NCBI RefSeq assembly: GCF_900114345.1
Contig: NZ_FOZJ01000001.1
Location: 1,178,001-1,242,000 of the forward strand
Reading direction: 5' to 3'
Length of the DNA stretch: 64,000 nucleotides
DNA from: Microbacterium sp. cf046
Lineage (GTDB): Bacteria; Actinomycetota; Actinomycetes; Actinomycetales; Microbacteriaceae
Part shown: piece by piece, positions 48,269 through 56,927 of the stretch
How the letters are laid out: each line of letters starts with the position of its first letter
Numbering within the stretch: the first letter of the stretch is position 1
Notes under the pieces: generated by a model
Told to the model about the DNA's origin: nothing
The model's database searches: none
What the model saw: the letters and a program-made list of their open reading frames with translations, nothing else
Program-made: the position numbers and the translations under genes

Positions 48269-48820
48269 TCAGCCCTTCCCGAGTTCGTCCAGCATGCGTC
48301 GCTGCTCGTCGGTGAGCCCGTCCTGCAGTTCGCGACGACCCTCGGCCGACTCGGCCGAGGGCAGCGTGGCGGTCGTCGTACCCGCCTCGGCCGCTTTGGT
48401 GCCGGTCGCCCTGTCGTACAGGGCACCCGCGTGGCCCTCGACCCGGTCGTCGATCGCGTCGTAGATCGCCCAGCCGATCAGGATGATCACCGGCGGGAGG
48501 ATGTAGCCCCAGAACCAGCCGCCGATGCTGACGCCGGAGAACACCACGGTGAGGATCCAGACGATGAGCGCGACAACGAAGACCAGCACGCCGTGCACGA
48601 GCTTCTCGCCGATCTTGGTGCGCTGGTTCGCCGACTTCGACGCCATCGACTGGAACCACCGGTGGATGAGCGGCTTGATCCAGATGGTCAGCGCCGTGAG
48701 GATCACGCCGGCCCAGATCGCCGACCAGCCGACCCGGGCGGGCGTCAGCCAGCCGATGATCAACAGGACGACGATGTCGAAGACGAGCAGCGACAGGAAC
48801 CGGATGACCCACTTCTTCAT
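48269..48820 (-). CDS. Small membrane protein with phage-holin-4-like layout
   Basis: A 183-residue protein with three or four TM helices (FLSLLVFDIVVLLIIGWLTP, GWSAIWAGVILTALTIWI, VLVFVVALIVWILTVVFSGV, WGYILPPVIILIGWAIYDAI). The last 50 residues are charged and cytoplasmic (GLTDEQRRMLDELGKG). A central basic segment, MASKSANQRTKIGEKL, lies between TM pairs. The arrangement is reminiscent of the phage holin family 4 superfamily (YvlD-like), but that is a weak resemblance. Start at ATG 48820, giving MKKWVIR. An open frame continuing to 49288 runs antisense-like into the neighbouring gene and is not used. Function unknown. Confidence 0.75.
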   Translation of the reverse strand: MKKWVIRFLSLLVFDIVVLLIIGWLTPARVGWSAIWAGVILTALTIWIKPLIHRWFQSMASKSANQRTKIGEKLVHGVLVFVVALIVWILTVVFSGVSIGGWFWGYILPPVIILIGWAIYDAIDDRVEGHAGALYDRATGTKAAEAGTTTATLPSAESAEGRRELQDGLTDEQRRMLDELGKG

Positions 48821-48873
48821 ACCGATACGTTCCCACGCAGTTCGGGCGCGCGCCACCGCGGCGCACCCGCGGG

Positions 48874-49671
48874 TCAGTGCATGCGGACGGGCTGGTTCAG
48901 GTCGTCGTTCGGAAGCTGGTCGACGATCGCCATGACCTCCATGGCCACCAGGTCGACGCGACCCGACACGGTGGTCAGGAACGCGGAGTCGGCGGCATCC
49001 CGGCCCGTGGCGATACGGACGAGCGTCGATCGGGGCGCGAGCGTCGTGGCATCGACCACGTGCCAGCCGTCCTCGACCCACGCCTCCGCCACCGCATGGA
49101 AGTCCATCGGGAACAGCCCCGGCGCGTACACCGAGACCACTCGGGCGGGCACGTTCAGCGCGCGCAGCAGCGCGACCGTGAGGTGCGCGTAGTCGCGGCA
49201 GACGCCCTGTCGCGCCAGCAGGGTGCGGATCGCACCGTCGGTGGGCAGACTCGAGCCGCTCACGTACGACAGGTGCGTGCCGACCCACGATGACACCGAC
49301 GAGAGGAGCTCGGCGGGGTCGGTGATGCTGCCGAACTCCGCGAACGCGGTCGGTCCCAGCGCATCGGACTCCGCATACCGGCTCGGACGCAGGTAGGTGA
49401 TCCGGTCGGTGGCGTTCGCGACGGTCGCGGCGGCCTCGCCGACGATCGAGGCGTCGTATGAGGCGACGAGCCGGCCCGCCGGGCTCTGCACCTTCTGCAG
49501 GCGGGTGCCGTGGGAGTCGGGAACCGCATCGAATGTCAGCGGCTGGTCGTCGAGGGTGAAGGTGATGTGCTCGGTCACCGGCGTGTGGTGTCCGCTCACC
49601 GCCATCGAGAACACCAGCTCCGCGGGCTCGGTGACCTGGAGTTCAATGCGGCTTGCGACGTCTCTCTTCAT
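48874..49671 (-). CDS. Transglutaminase-like domain protein
   Basis: A 265-residue cytoplasmic protein with a papain-like transglutaminase core. The N-terminal half is beta-rich (RIELQVTEPAELVFSMAVSG). The catalytic triad is readable: Cys in RQGVCRDYAHLTVALLRALN, His in MDFHAVAEAWVEDGWHVV, and Asp in VVDATTLAP. Members of this bacterial group act as proteases or peptidases of unknown substrate. There is no signal peptide. ATG 49671 gives MKRDVASRIEL. It is divergent from the LacI operon. Confidence 0.9.
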   Translation of the reverse strand: MKRDVASRIELQVTEPAELVFSMAVSGHHTPVTEHITFTLDDQPLTFDAVPDSHGTRLQKVQSPAGRLVASYDASIVGEAAATVANATDRITYLRPSRYAESDALGPTAFAEFGSITDPAELLSSVSSWVGTHLSYVSGSSLPTDGAIRTLLARQGVCRDYAHLTVALLRALNVPARVVSVYAPGLFPMDFHAVAEAWVEDGWHVVDATTLAPRSTLVRIATGRDAADSAFLTTVSGRVDLVAMEVMAIVDQLPNDDLNQPVRMH

Positions 49672-49754
49672 CGCACCAGCGTGGCATGTCTGCGGGGGAT
49701 GCGCGTATCCCCCGAAAGGGCTTGACAGGATGCCGCGGCACTGTCGTCGGGGTA

Positions 49755-49783
49755 TGGACAAGCGCTGGTCCGCCATGTATGGT
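49755..49783 (+). promoter_or_regulatory. Promoter of the LacI sugar operon
   Basis: TGGACA at 49755-49760, a 17-bp spacer and TATGGT at 49778-49783: the best sigma-70-type match in the window. Transcription should begin near 49790, inside the first operator. Confidence 0.7.
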
Positions 49784-49787
49784 GACC

Positions 49788-49812
49788 TAAACCGGTTTAA
49801 TTAACCGGTTTA
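49788..49812. promoter_or_regulatory. Tandem LacI-family operators
   Basis: TAAACCGGTTTA (49788-49799) and TTAACCGGTTTA (49801-49812) share the AACCGGTT core with centres 13 bp apart. They are AT-flanked palindromes with a central CG, the standard LacI-family design. They overlap the predicted transcription start, so the repressor gene at 49831 should regulate itself and the operon. Confidence 0.8.
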
Positions 49813-49830
49813 GATGACGAGGCGGTCGAA

Positions 49831-50889
49831 ATGGGCGATGAAGCGCACGCGGGTCGTGGCCGACGTCCGACCATCGCCGACGTCGCCCAGCGCGCCGGGG
49901 TCAGCAAAGGGCTGGTGTCCTTCGCCCTGAACGGTCGGCCGGGCGTGAACGCCGTCACCCGCGACCGCATCCTCGCCGTCGCCGCCGAGATGGGCTGGTC
50001 GCCCGACGTGCGGGCGCGTTCGCTCAGTACGAACCGATCCTTCGCACTCGGGCTCGTCCTGCGCCGCGACATCGAGATCGTGGCAGGCGATCCGTTCTTT
50101 CCGGCGTTCATCGCCGGCGTCGAGCGCGAACTGTCGCCCGCCGGGCAGGCACTCGTGCTCGCATCCGTGCCCACCGGACCGCTCGAAGCCGATACGTATC
50201 GCAAGCTCGCGGCGGAGCGGCGGGTCGATGGCGTCTTCCTCGCCGACCTCCGCGCCCACGACGAACGCCTCGCGCTCGTGGATTCGCTCGGGCTCGCCGC
50301 GGTCACCCTCGGTCACCCCGACATCGACTCTCCGTTCGCCGCCGTCTCGGTCGACGACGTCGAGGGGATGATCGCGACGGTCGACCACCTCGTCGATCTG
50401 GGCCACCGGAGCCTCGCCCATGTGGCCGGAACGGCCGACATGCTGCACGCCAGTCGGCGGCGGGACGCCTTCCACGCGGCATGCGGGGCACGCGGCGTGG
50501 TGGGGCGGGTCGTCGAGACCGACTTCAGCGCACGGCAGGGCGGCGAGGCGACCCGCGAGCTGCTGGCCGGCGACGCGGATCGCCCGACCGCGATCACGTA
50601 TTCGAACGACCTGATGGCGCTCGCCGGCATCGCGGTCGCGCAGCGGGCCGGGCTGTCCGTGCCCCGAGACCTGTCAGTCTCGGGATTCGACGACAGCGAC
50701 ATCGCCCGGTACGTCTACCCGTCGCTGACCTCGGTCGCCACCGACGCGGTGGAGTGGGGCGCCGCGGCTGCCCGGGTGCTCCTCGCCGCGATCGCAGGCA
50801 CACCCCTCGAGGACACCGACCTCGCACCGGCGAAGCTCATCGCGCGCGAATCCACCGGACCCGCGCCGGGCGCGCCCCCTCCGCACTAG
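49831..50889 (+). CDS. LacI family transcriptional repressor
   Basis: A 352-residue repressor. The HTH and hinge helix are at residues about 13-65: RRPTIADVAQRAGVSKGLVS, FALNGRPGVNAVTRDRIL, LSTNRSFALGLVL. The periplasmic-binding-protein-like sugar domain follows, with FFPAFIAGVEREL, GHRSLAHVAGTADMLHASRR, PTAITYSNDLMALAGIAVA and LSVSGFDDSDIARYVYPSLT. ATG 49831. It is divergent from the transglutaminase gene, heads the operon with the importer and GH130 phosphorylase, and has two operators directly in front. The inducer is probably a mannoside or the phosphorylase product. Confidence 0.95.
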   Translation: MGDEAHAGRGRRPTIADVAQRAGVSKGLVSFALNGRPGVNAVTRDRILAVAAEMGWSPDVRARSLSTNRSFALGLVLRRDIEIVAGDPFFPAFIAGVERELSPAGQALVLASVPTGPLEADTYRKLAAERRVDGVFLADLRAHDERLALVDSLGLAAVTLGHPDIDSPFAAVSVDDVEGMIATVDHLVDLGHRSLAHVAGTADMLHASRRRDAFHAACGARGVVGRVVETDFSARQGGEATRELLAGDADRPTAITYSNDLMALAGIAVAQRAGLSVPRDLSVSGFDDSDIARYVYPSLTSVATDAVEWGAAAARVLLAAIAGTPLEDTDLAPAKLIARESTGPAPGAPPPH

Positions 50890-50989
50890 ACATCCCCTCG
50901 CTCGGAAGCCTGGCCGATCCAGGCACCTCCCCCCAACAGATGAAATTCGGGATGCGGCAGCCGTCGCGTCTCCTCAGGAAGGAAGAACA

Positions 50990-52282
50990 ATGCGAAGAAG
51001 CATCAAGATCGCGGCCATCGCCGCGGCCGGCACCCTGGCACTCACCGCGTGCAGCGGGGGCGGAGGCGGAGGCGGCGGAGGCGACGATCTCGAGGCCCAC
51101 GGCGACATCACGATCTGGTACTCGAACAATGCGGCCGAGATCGAGTGGGGGAAGCAGATGGTGGAGGCGTGGAACGCCGAGCACCCCGACGAGCAGGTCA
51201 AGGCGCAGGAGATCCCCGCGGGCGACAGCAGCGAGGCAGTGATCGGCGCCGCGATCACCGCGGGCAACGCGCCCTGCCTGATCTTCAACACGTCGCCGGC
51301 AGCCGTGCCGCAGTTCGAGAAGGCCGGCGGCCTGGTGTCGCTGTCCAGCTTCGAGGACGGCGACGACTACATCAACGAGCGCAGCGGCGACAATGCCGCG
51401 CAGTACGCGTCCGCCGACGGCGAGTTCTACCAGATGCCGTGGAAGTCCAACCCCGTCGTCATCTTCTACAACAAGGCGATGTTCACGGCGGCCGGCCTCG
51501 ACCCCGAGGCGCCGAAGCTCTCGACCTACGACGAGTTCCTCGACACCGCGCGGACGCTCACCGAATCCGGCGCGGCGCCCTACGCGATCTACCCCGCCCC
51601 GTCGAGCGAGTTCTACCAGTCCTGGTTCGACTTCTACCCGCTCTACGGAGCCGAGACCGGTGGCACCCAGCTGGTCGAAGGCGGCAAGGCGACCTTCGAC
51701 TCCGACGCGGGCGCTGCGGTGTCCGAGTTCTGGGCGACGATGTACAAGGAGGGCCTCGCCGGCCAGGAGGCCTACAACGGCGACTCCTTCGTCGACGGCA
51801 ACTCCGCCATGACGATCGCCGGGCCCTGGGCCATCGACTACTTCGGCGAGGACGTCGACTGGGGCACCGTGCCGGTTCCCACCTCCAAGGGCACCGCTGC
51901 GGATGAGACCTACACGTTCAGCGACGCGAAGAACGTCGGCATGTTCACCGCCTGCGAGAACAAGGGCACCGCATGGGACGTCCTGAAGTTCGCGACCGGT
52001 GAGGAGCAGGACGGACAGCTCCTCGAGCTGACCGGGCAGATGCCGCTGCGTCAGGACCTGACCACCGCCTACCCGGACTACTTCTCCGAGAACCCGGCGT
52101 ACGAAGTGTTCGGCGACCAGGCCAACCGCGTCGTCGAGGTGCCCAACGTGGCGAACTCGATCGAGGTGTGGCAGACCTTCCGTGACGCGTACTCCAAGAC
52201 CGTGATCTTCGGCGAAGGCGACATCCCGTCGTTCCTCACCGACACGGCCGCAGAGGTCGACGCCCTGGTCGGCCAGGGCTGA
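50990..52282 (+). CDS. Sugar ABC transporter substrate-binding lipoprotein
   Basis: A 430-residue family-1 solute-binding protein. Signal IKIAAIAAAGTLALTAC with lipobox LTAC is followed by an unusual run of nine glycines. The mature part has HGDITIWYSNNAAEIEWGKQ, PCLIFNTSPAAVPQFEKAGG and MPWKSNPVVIFYNKAMFTAA, typical of oligosaccharide binders. ATG 50990 follows GGAAGGAAG. It forms the importer with the next two permeases; no ATPase gene is present. The substrate is inferred as a beta-mannoside or related glycan from the GH130 gene in the operon. Confidence 0.93.
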   Translation: MRRSIKIAAIAAAGTLALTACSGGGGGGGGGDDLEAHGDITIWYSNNAAEIEWGKQMVEAWNAEHPDEQVKAQEIPAGDSSEAVIGAAITAGNAPCLIFNTSPAAVPQFEKAGGLVSLSSFEDGDDYINERSGDNAAQYASADGEFYQMPWKSNPVVIFYNKAMFTAAGLDPEAPKLSTYDEFLDTARTLTESGAAPYAIYPAPSSEFYQSWFDFYPLYGAETGGTQLVEGGKATFDSDAGAAVSEFWATMYKEGLAGQEAYNGDSFVDGNSAMTIAGPWAIDYFGEDVDWGTVPVPTSKGTAADETYTFSDAKNVGMFTACENKGTAWDVLKFATGEEQDGQLLELTGQMPLRQDLTTAYPDYFSENPAYEVFGDQANRVVEVPNVANSIEVWQTFRDAYSKTVIFGEGDIPSFLTDTAAEVDALVGQG

Positions 52283-52293
52283 CGGATCCGGCC

Positions 52294-53244
52294 ATGGCCA
52301 CGGTCACGACCGAGCCGGCGACGGACCGGGCGGACGCGCAGCACGCGCGTTCCGCCCGGCGCCGCCGTCGCATCCTCGGCGAGAATCCGCTCGGAATCCT
52401 CCTGAGCGCGCCCTACCTGATCTTCATCGGCGTCGTCTTCGCCTTTCCGCTCATCTTCGCGGTGTGGATGTCGTTCCAGGACTACTTCTTCGCGGCCCCC
52501 GGAGCGGACGTCGAGCGGGAGTTCGTCGGCTTCGACAACTTCGTGGCGGTCGCCACCGATCCGGCCGTGTGGCGTTCGTTCCTGAACGTCGGGATATTCC
52601 TGATCATCAACGTGCCGCTGACGGTCGTGCTGTCGCTGCTTCTGGCGACCGCGCTGAACCGGGTCGTGCGGGCGCGCCTGTTCCTGCGCGTGAGTTTCTA
52701 TGTGCCGTATGTGACGGCATCCGTCGCCGTCGTCGGCGTCTGGCTGTTCATGTTCAGCGGCAACGGACTCGTGAACCAGGTCCTGGGTCCGCTCGCCCCC
52801 GACCCCTCCTGGTTGATCAACCCGTTCCTCGCGATGCCCACCATCGCGTTCTTCGTCACCTGGAAGCAGCTCGGGTTCTTCATCCTGCTGTACCTCGCGG
52901 CGCTGCAGGCGGTTCCGCAGGAGCTCTACGAGTCGGCGGCGACCGACGGGGCGGGCGCCGTGCGCACGTTCTTCTCGGTGACCGTGCCCGGCGTGCGATC
53001 CGCGACGCTGCTCGTCCTCCTGCTGGCGACGATCACGGGGGCGAACCTGTTCACCGAGCCGTATCTGCTCACGAACGGCGGTGGACCGAACGGGGCATCG
53101 ACCTCGCCGGTCCTGCTGATGTATCAGAAGGGCCTGGAGCAGGGCAATCCGGATGTCGCGGCCGCCATCGGCGTGATCCTCGTCATCCTGGTGCTCATCC
53201 TGGCGCTGATCGAGCGCAACCTCGTGGGAGATGAGGAGTCATGA
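52294..53244 (+). CDS. Sugar ABC transporter permease (MalF-type)
   Basis: A 316-residue permease with a basic N-terminal tail (RSARRRRRILGENPLG) and six TMs (APYLIFIGVVFAFPLIFAVW is the first). The EAA loop is ELYESAATDGAGAVRTFFSV. ATG 52294, 11 bp after the binding-protein stop, and its own stop overlaps the next permease start (ATGA). Confidence 0.94.
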   Translation: MATVTTEPATDRADAQHARSARRRRRILGENPLGILLSAPYLIFIGVVFAFPLIFAVWMSFQDYFFAAPGADVEREFVGFDNFVAVATDPAVWRSFLNVGIFLIINVPLTVVLSLLLATALNRVVRARLFLRVSFYVPYVTASVAVVGVWLFMFSGNGLVNQVLGPLAPDPSWLINPFLAMPTIAFFVTWKQLGFFILLYLAALQAVPQELYESAATDGAGAVRTFFSVTVPGVRSATLLVLLLATITGANLFTEPYLLTNGGGPNGASTSPVLLMYQKGLEQGNPDVAAAIGVILVILVLILALIERNLVGDEES

Positions 53245-54149
53245 CCACCACCGACTCGCGCGCGCAGGCGCAGACGACGACCCCGGCGGATGCTGCTTCC
53301 CCCCGCCGCCGCAAGCCCGGGCGCGCCGGACGGATCGCCCGCTGGATCCTCCTGGCCGTCGGCGCTCTGGCGTTCCTGTTCCCGTTCTATTACATGGTCA
53401 TCGGATCGCTGCAGACCAAGCCCGACACCAGTCCGGCGGGGGCGTTCCCCAACCCGGCGAACATCACATTCCAGAACTACGTCGAGATCAACGAGCGCAT
53501 CAGCCTGCTGTCGGGCCTGGTGAACTCGGGGATCTTCACCGGCGGGGTGATCCTGTGCACTGTCGTGTTCGGCGTCCTCGCCGGCTACGCGCTCTCGGTG
53601 CTGCACTGGCGAGGGCGCGGTGTGACGTTCTCGATCGCGCTGCTGGTGCAGATCGTGCCGTTCCAGCTGCTCATGATCCCGCTCTACGTGCTGATCGCGC
53701 GGGATTACGGGCTCGCCGACACCCACCTCGGGATGATCCTGCCGTTCGCGATCAACTCGGCGGCCGTCCTCATCTTCCGGCAGTACTTCCTGCAGGTGCC
53801 GCGGGCGCTGTTCGACGCCGCCCGGATCGACGGCGCGAGCGAATTGCGGATCCTGTGGAGCGTGGCGCTGCCGCTGGTGCGTCCGGCGCTGCTGACCGTC
53901 GTGCTGCTCACGTTCATCGGTCCGTGGAACGAGTTCCTCTGGCCGTTCCTGATCACGAAGGAGCCGTCGCTGCAGCCGCTTGCGGTGTCGCTCGCCAACT
54001 ACATCACGACAGTCGCGGCTTCGGCATCCAATCCGTTCGGTGCCATCCTGGCGGGCGCTGTGGTCCTCGCGATCCCGGCTGTGGCGCTGTTCATCATCTT
54101 CCAGCACCAATTCCAGAGCACCGACATCGGGTCGGGCGTGAAAGGCTGA
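53241..54149 (+). CDS. Sugar ABC transporter permease (MalG-type)
   Basis: A 302-residue second permease with a 30-residue basic tail and six TMs (WILLAVGALAFLFPFYYMVI first). The EAA loop is ALFDAARIDGASELRILWSV, and GPWNEFLWPFLIT is typical of the class. ATG 53241 overlaps the previous stop; GH130 starts 1 bp after its stop, so four genes are tightly linked. Confidence 0.94.
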   Translation: MTTTDSRAQAQTTTPADAASPRRRKPGRAGRIARWILLAVGALAFLFPFYYMVIGSLQTKPDTSPAGAFPNPANITFQNYVEINERISLLSGLVNSGIFTGGVILCTVVFGVLAGYALSVLHWRGRGVTFSIALLVQIVPFQLLMIPLYVLIARDYGLADTHLGMILPFAINSAAVLIFRQYFLQVPRALFDAARIDGASELRILWSVALPLVRPALLTVVLLTFIGPWNEFLWPFLITKEPSLQPLAVSLANYITTVAASASNPFGAILAGAVVLAIPAVALFIIFQHQFQSTDIGSGVKG

Positions 54150-54150
54150 C

Positions 54151-55221
54151 ATGACCACCGCAGAGCTTTCGACTGTGCCGTACACGCTCACGCGTCTGGG
54201 CGTGATCATGTCGCCGGAGGACGGCAATCCGAACGAGGTCGAGGGGGTGCTGAATCCGGCATCCGGAATCGGGCCCGACGGACAGTTCTACCTGCTGCCG
54301 CGACTGGTCGCGGCCGGCAACGTGTCGCGCGTCGGGCTGGCGCGCATCGTCGTGGAGGACGGCGTGCCGGTCGGCGTGGAGCGGCAGGGCGTCGTGCTCG
54401 AGCCCGATCGGTCGTGGGAGCGCGGCGTCGGCAATGCCGGCGTCGAAGACCCGCGGGTGACCTGGATCGATCGGCTCGGCCTGCACGTCATGACGTACGT
54501 GGCGTACGGACCGCTCGGACCGCGGACGGCGCTCGCCGTCTCGGAGGACCTGCGCGACTGGCGCCGGCTCGGACCGGTACTGTTCGCGTACGAAGACGAC
54601 CTGGATATCGACCTCAACCTGTTCCACAACAAGGACACCGTGTTCTTCCCCGAGCCGGTCACGGCGCCGGGCGGCGTGGAGAGCTTCGCGGTGCTCCACC
54701 GGCCGATGTGGGATCTGGGCGAGACCAAGCCGGGGCAGGGCATCGTCGTGCCGGCGGGCGTCACAGACAAGCGCCAGTCGATCTGGATCAGCTATGTGCC
54801 CGTCGCCGCGGTCGAGGCCGACCTGTCGGCGCTGACGTTCTGGCGACAGCATCGCTTCGTCGCGGGGCCCGCGTATCCGTTCGAGGAGGTCAAGATCGGC
54901 GGCGGTCCCGCACCGCTGCGCGTGCCGGAGGGCTGGCTGCTCCTGCACCACGGCGTCACCGGGAAGATCGACAGCGCGTTCTCGCAGCAGCAGAACGTCA
55001 ACTACGCGGCAGGCGCGATCCTCCTGGACGCCGACGATCCGACACGCGTGGTCGCCCGCACCAGCGAGCCGCTCCTGCAGGCCGAGACCGAGGACGAGCG
55101 CAGCGGCATCGTGCCGAACGTGGTGTTCCCGACGGCGATCGAGCAGATCGAGGGCGAGCGCTACGTCTTCTACGGCATGGCCGACTCGAAGATCGGGGTC
55201 GCACGGCTGGACCACGTCTGA
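54151..55221 (+). CDS. GH130 family glycoside phosphorylase / hydrolase
   Basis: A 356-residue five-bladed beta-propeller enzyme. Family features: EGVLNPASGIGPDGQFYLLP, RVGLARIVVED, GVEDPRVTWIDRLGLHVMTY with the putative catalytic Asp region, HNKDTVFFPEPV and GWLLLHHGVTG. Known GH130 enzymes phosphorolyse beta-1,4- or beta-1,2-mannosides to mannose-1-phosphate, or hydrolyse them. The enzyme is intracellular (no signal), which fits phosphorolysis after import by the upstream ABC transporter. The exact linkage cannot be assigned from sequence alone. It is last in the LacI operon. Confidence 0.88.
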   Translation: MTTAELSTVPYTLTRLGVIMSPEDGNPNEVEGVLNPASGIGPDGQFYLLPRLVAAGNVSRVGLARIVVEDGVPVGVERQGVVLEPDRSWERGVGNAGVEDPRVTWIDRLGLHVMTYVAYGPLGPRTALAVSEDLRDWRRLGPVLFAYEDDLDIDLNLFHNKDTVFFPEPVTAPGGVESFAVLHRPMWDLGETKPGQGIVVPAGVTDKRQSIWISYVPVAAVEADLSALTFWRQHRFVAGPAYPFEEVKIGGGPAPLRVPEGWLLLHHGVTGKIDSAFSQQQNVNYAAGAILLDADDPTRVVARTSEPLLQAETEDERSGIVPNVVFPTAIEQIEGERYVFYGMADSKIGVARLDHV

Positions 55222-55230
55222 CCTGCACGG

Positions 55231-55297
55231 CGAGACTGCGACTGCGCGCCGAGACTGCGGTCCTCACCCGCTGTCTCGGCGTGCCAGTGCAGTCTCG
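55231..55297. repeat. Nested inverted repeat with GAGACTGC motifs
   Basis: Outer arms CGAGACTGC (55231-55239) and GCAGTCTCG (55289-55297) enclose inner arms GCCGAGAC (55248-55255) and GTCTCGGC (55273-55280). It fills the gap between the convergent GH130 and hpaI genes and could end both transcripts. The motif GAGACTGC is shared with the repeat at 43082-43138. Confidence 0.75.
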
Positions 55298-55329
55298 CGG
55301 TCAGAACGGCCACAACGGCCAGAACGAGG

Positions 55330-56130
55330 TCAGTACGAGGCGCGCGAACCTGCGTCGCCGGTGGCGAACCGCGCGGCGAGCGCCTCCGAGCCGCGGGCGA
55401 GCAGTGAGACGTCCGCTCCGACGAGGATGAACGACGCACCGGCCGCCAGATACCGGTCGGCGACGGCCGGGTCGAATGCGTTGACGCCGACCGGCTTGCC
55501 CGCGTCGCGCACGGCCTCGAACGTGCGCAGCACGGCGGCCTCGACATCCGGATGGGTCTGCTGACCGAGCACTCCCATCGACGCGGCGAGGTCGGCGGGG
55601 CCGACGAAGACGCCGTCGACGCCGTCGACCGCGGCGATCTCGGCTGCGGCATCCACACCCACCGCCGTCTCGATCTGCACGTACAGCGAAGCGTGATCGC
55701 CCGCGTTCTCGAGGTAGCCGTCGACCCGGTTCCAGCGTCCCGATCGAGCGAGGGAGTTGCCGATTCCGCGACCGCCGAGGGGCGGGTAGCGCACGGCGGC
55801 GACGGCCGCTGCGGCCTCGTCGGGGCTGGAGATCATCGGCACCAGGAGGTTCTGCGCGCCGAGGTCGAGCACCTGCTTGATGGTGACGACATCGCCGATG
55901 GGCACCCGTACGACGGGCGTGATCGGGTAGGCGGCGACCGCCTGCAGCTGCGCCAGCACGGATTCGAGCCCGTTGGGGGAGTGCTCCATGTCGATGAGCG
56001 TCCAGTCCATTCCGGAGCCCGCGCAGATCTCGGCGACGAGCGGCGACCCTGAGCACACCCAGATGCCCGCGAGAGGGCGGGATGCCGCGGCCAGCGCGTC
56101 GCGGAACGTGGGCTCTAGACGAAACGGCAT
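55330..56130 (-). CDS. hpaI: HpcH/HpaI family aldolase (4-hydroxy-2-oxoheptanedioate aldolase)
   Basis: Metal-dependent class II aldolase that splits 4-hydroxy-2-oxo-heptane-1,7-dioate into pyruvate and succinic semialdehyde, the last step of homoprotocatechuate breakdown. It has 266 residues. GMDWTLIDMEHSPNGLESVL holds the catalytic His, VVRVPIGDVVTIKQVLDLGA the substrate Arg, and QIETAVGVDAAAEIAAV the metal Glu; the metal Asp is in VFVGPADLAASMG. It starts at ATG 56130, overlapping the end of hpaH by 16 bp. Last gene of the minus-strand operon. Confidence 0.93.
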   Translation of the reverse strand: MPFRLEPTFRDALAAASRPLAGIWVCSGSPLVAEICAGSGMDWTLIDMEHSPNGLESVLAQLQAVAAYPITPVVRVPIGDVVTIKQVLDLGAQNLLVPMISSPDEAAAAVAAVRYPPLGGRGIGNSLARSGRWNRVDGYLENAGDHASLYVQIETAVGVDAAAEIAAVDGVDGVFVGPADLAASMGVLGQQTHPDVEAAVLRTFEAVRDAGKPVGVNAFDPAVADRYLAAGASFILVGADVSLLARGSEALAARFATGDAGSRASY

Positions 56131-56900
56131 GTGATCCTCCCCATCGGTCCATAGTCACAGAGCACGTCGTCGCCGCGCGAGACCCACATCGGCCGGGTGA
56201 ACGACCCGGCCAGGATGATCTCGCCGGCCTCGAGCCGAGCACCGTGGTGGTGGAACTTGTTCGCCAGCCATGCAACCCCGGTCGCGGGATGATCGAGCAC
56301 ACCGGCGGCCACGCCGGTCTCGGTGATCTCGCCGTTGCGGTAGAGCAGCGCGGGCACCCAGCGCAGATCGATCTCGTCCGGACCCTTGCGCACGTCGCCG
56401 AGCACCATGGCTCCATAGGCCGCGTTGTCGGAGATCGTGTCGACGATGGTCCGGCCCTCCAGCTCGATGTGCGAGTTGAGCACCTCGAGTGCGGGGATCG
56501 CGTAGTCGATCGCGGCCAGCGCGTCCGCCAGTGTGCAGTCCGGACCCTCGAGCGGCTCCTTCAGGACGAATGCGAGCTCGACCTCGATGCGCACGTTCGA
56601 GAACTGATCCACCGGGATGTCGGCACCGCTGCGGTACACCGTGTCCTCGAACATGACGCCGTAGTCGGGCTCGCTGATGCCGGTGGCCTCCTGCATCGCC
56701 TTGGACGTGAGTCCGATCTTCCGGCCCACCAGCCGGCGCCCCGCGGCGACGTTCTTGTCGCGCCAGACTCCCTGGATCGCGTAGGAGTCCTCGATCGTCG
56801 CGGCCGGATACCGTGCCGTGATCCTGGGGATCACACTGTGCGCGCGGTCCGCGGCGGCGAGCTCGTCTGCGATCTCGGCGATCTGCTCAGGCGTCAGCAT
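56115..56900 (-). CDS. hpaH: 2-oxo-hept-3-ene-1,7-dioate hydratase
   Basis: Adds water to 2-oxo-hept-3-ene-1,7-dioate to give the aldolase substrate. The 261-residue protein is of the MhpD/HpaH branch of the FAH superfamily. It has AIQGVWRDKNVAAGRRLVGR, KIGLTSKAMQEATGISEPDY, VRIEVELAFVLKEPLEGPDC with metal-binding Glu residues, and AIPALEVLNSHIE. ATG 56900. It is separated from hpaD upstream by 108 bp that carry a large inverted repeat, and it overlaps hpaI downstream. Confidence 0.93.
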   Translation of the reverse strand: MLTPEQIAEIADELAAADRAHSVIPRITARYPAATIEDSYAIQGVWRDKNVAAGRRLVGRKIGLTSKAMQEATGISEPDYGVMFEDTVYRSGADIPVDQFSNVRIEVELAFVLKEPLEGPDCTLADALAAIDYAIPALEVLNSHIELEGRTIVDTISDNAAYGAMVLGDVRKGPDEIDLRWVPALLYRNGEITETGVAAGVLDHPATGVAWLANKFHHHGARLEAGEIILAGSFTRPMWVSRGDDVLCDYGPMGRITCRFV

Positions 56901-56927
56901 CGGCCCTCCTCCTCTGTCACGTTAGGG

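Noticed and set aside
49722..49750. TTGACA at 49722 as the -35 of the LacI gene
   Set aside because: There is no -10-like hexamer 16-19 bp downstream; TGGACA/TATGGT at 49755-49783 is a much better pair.
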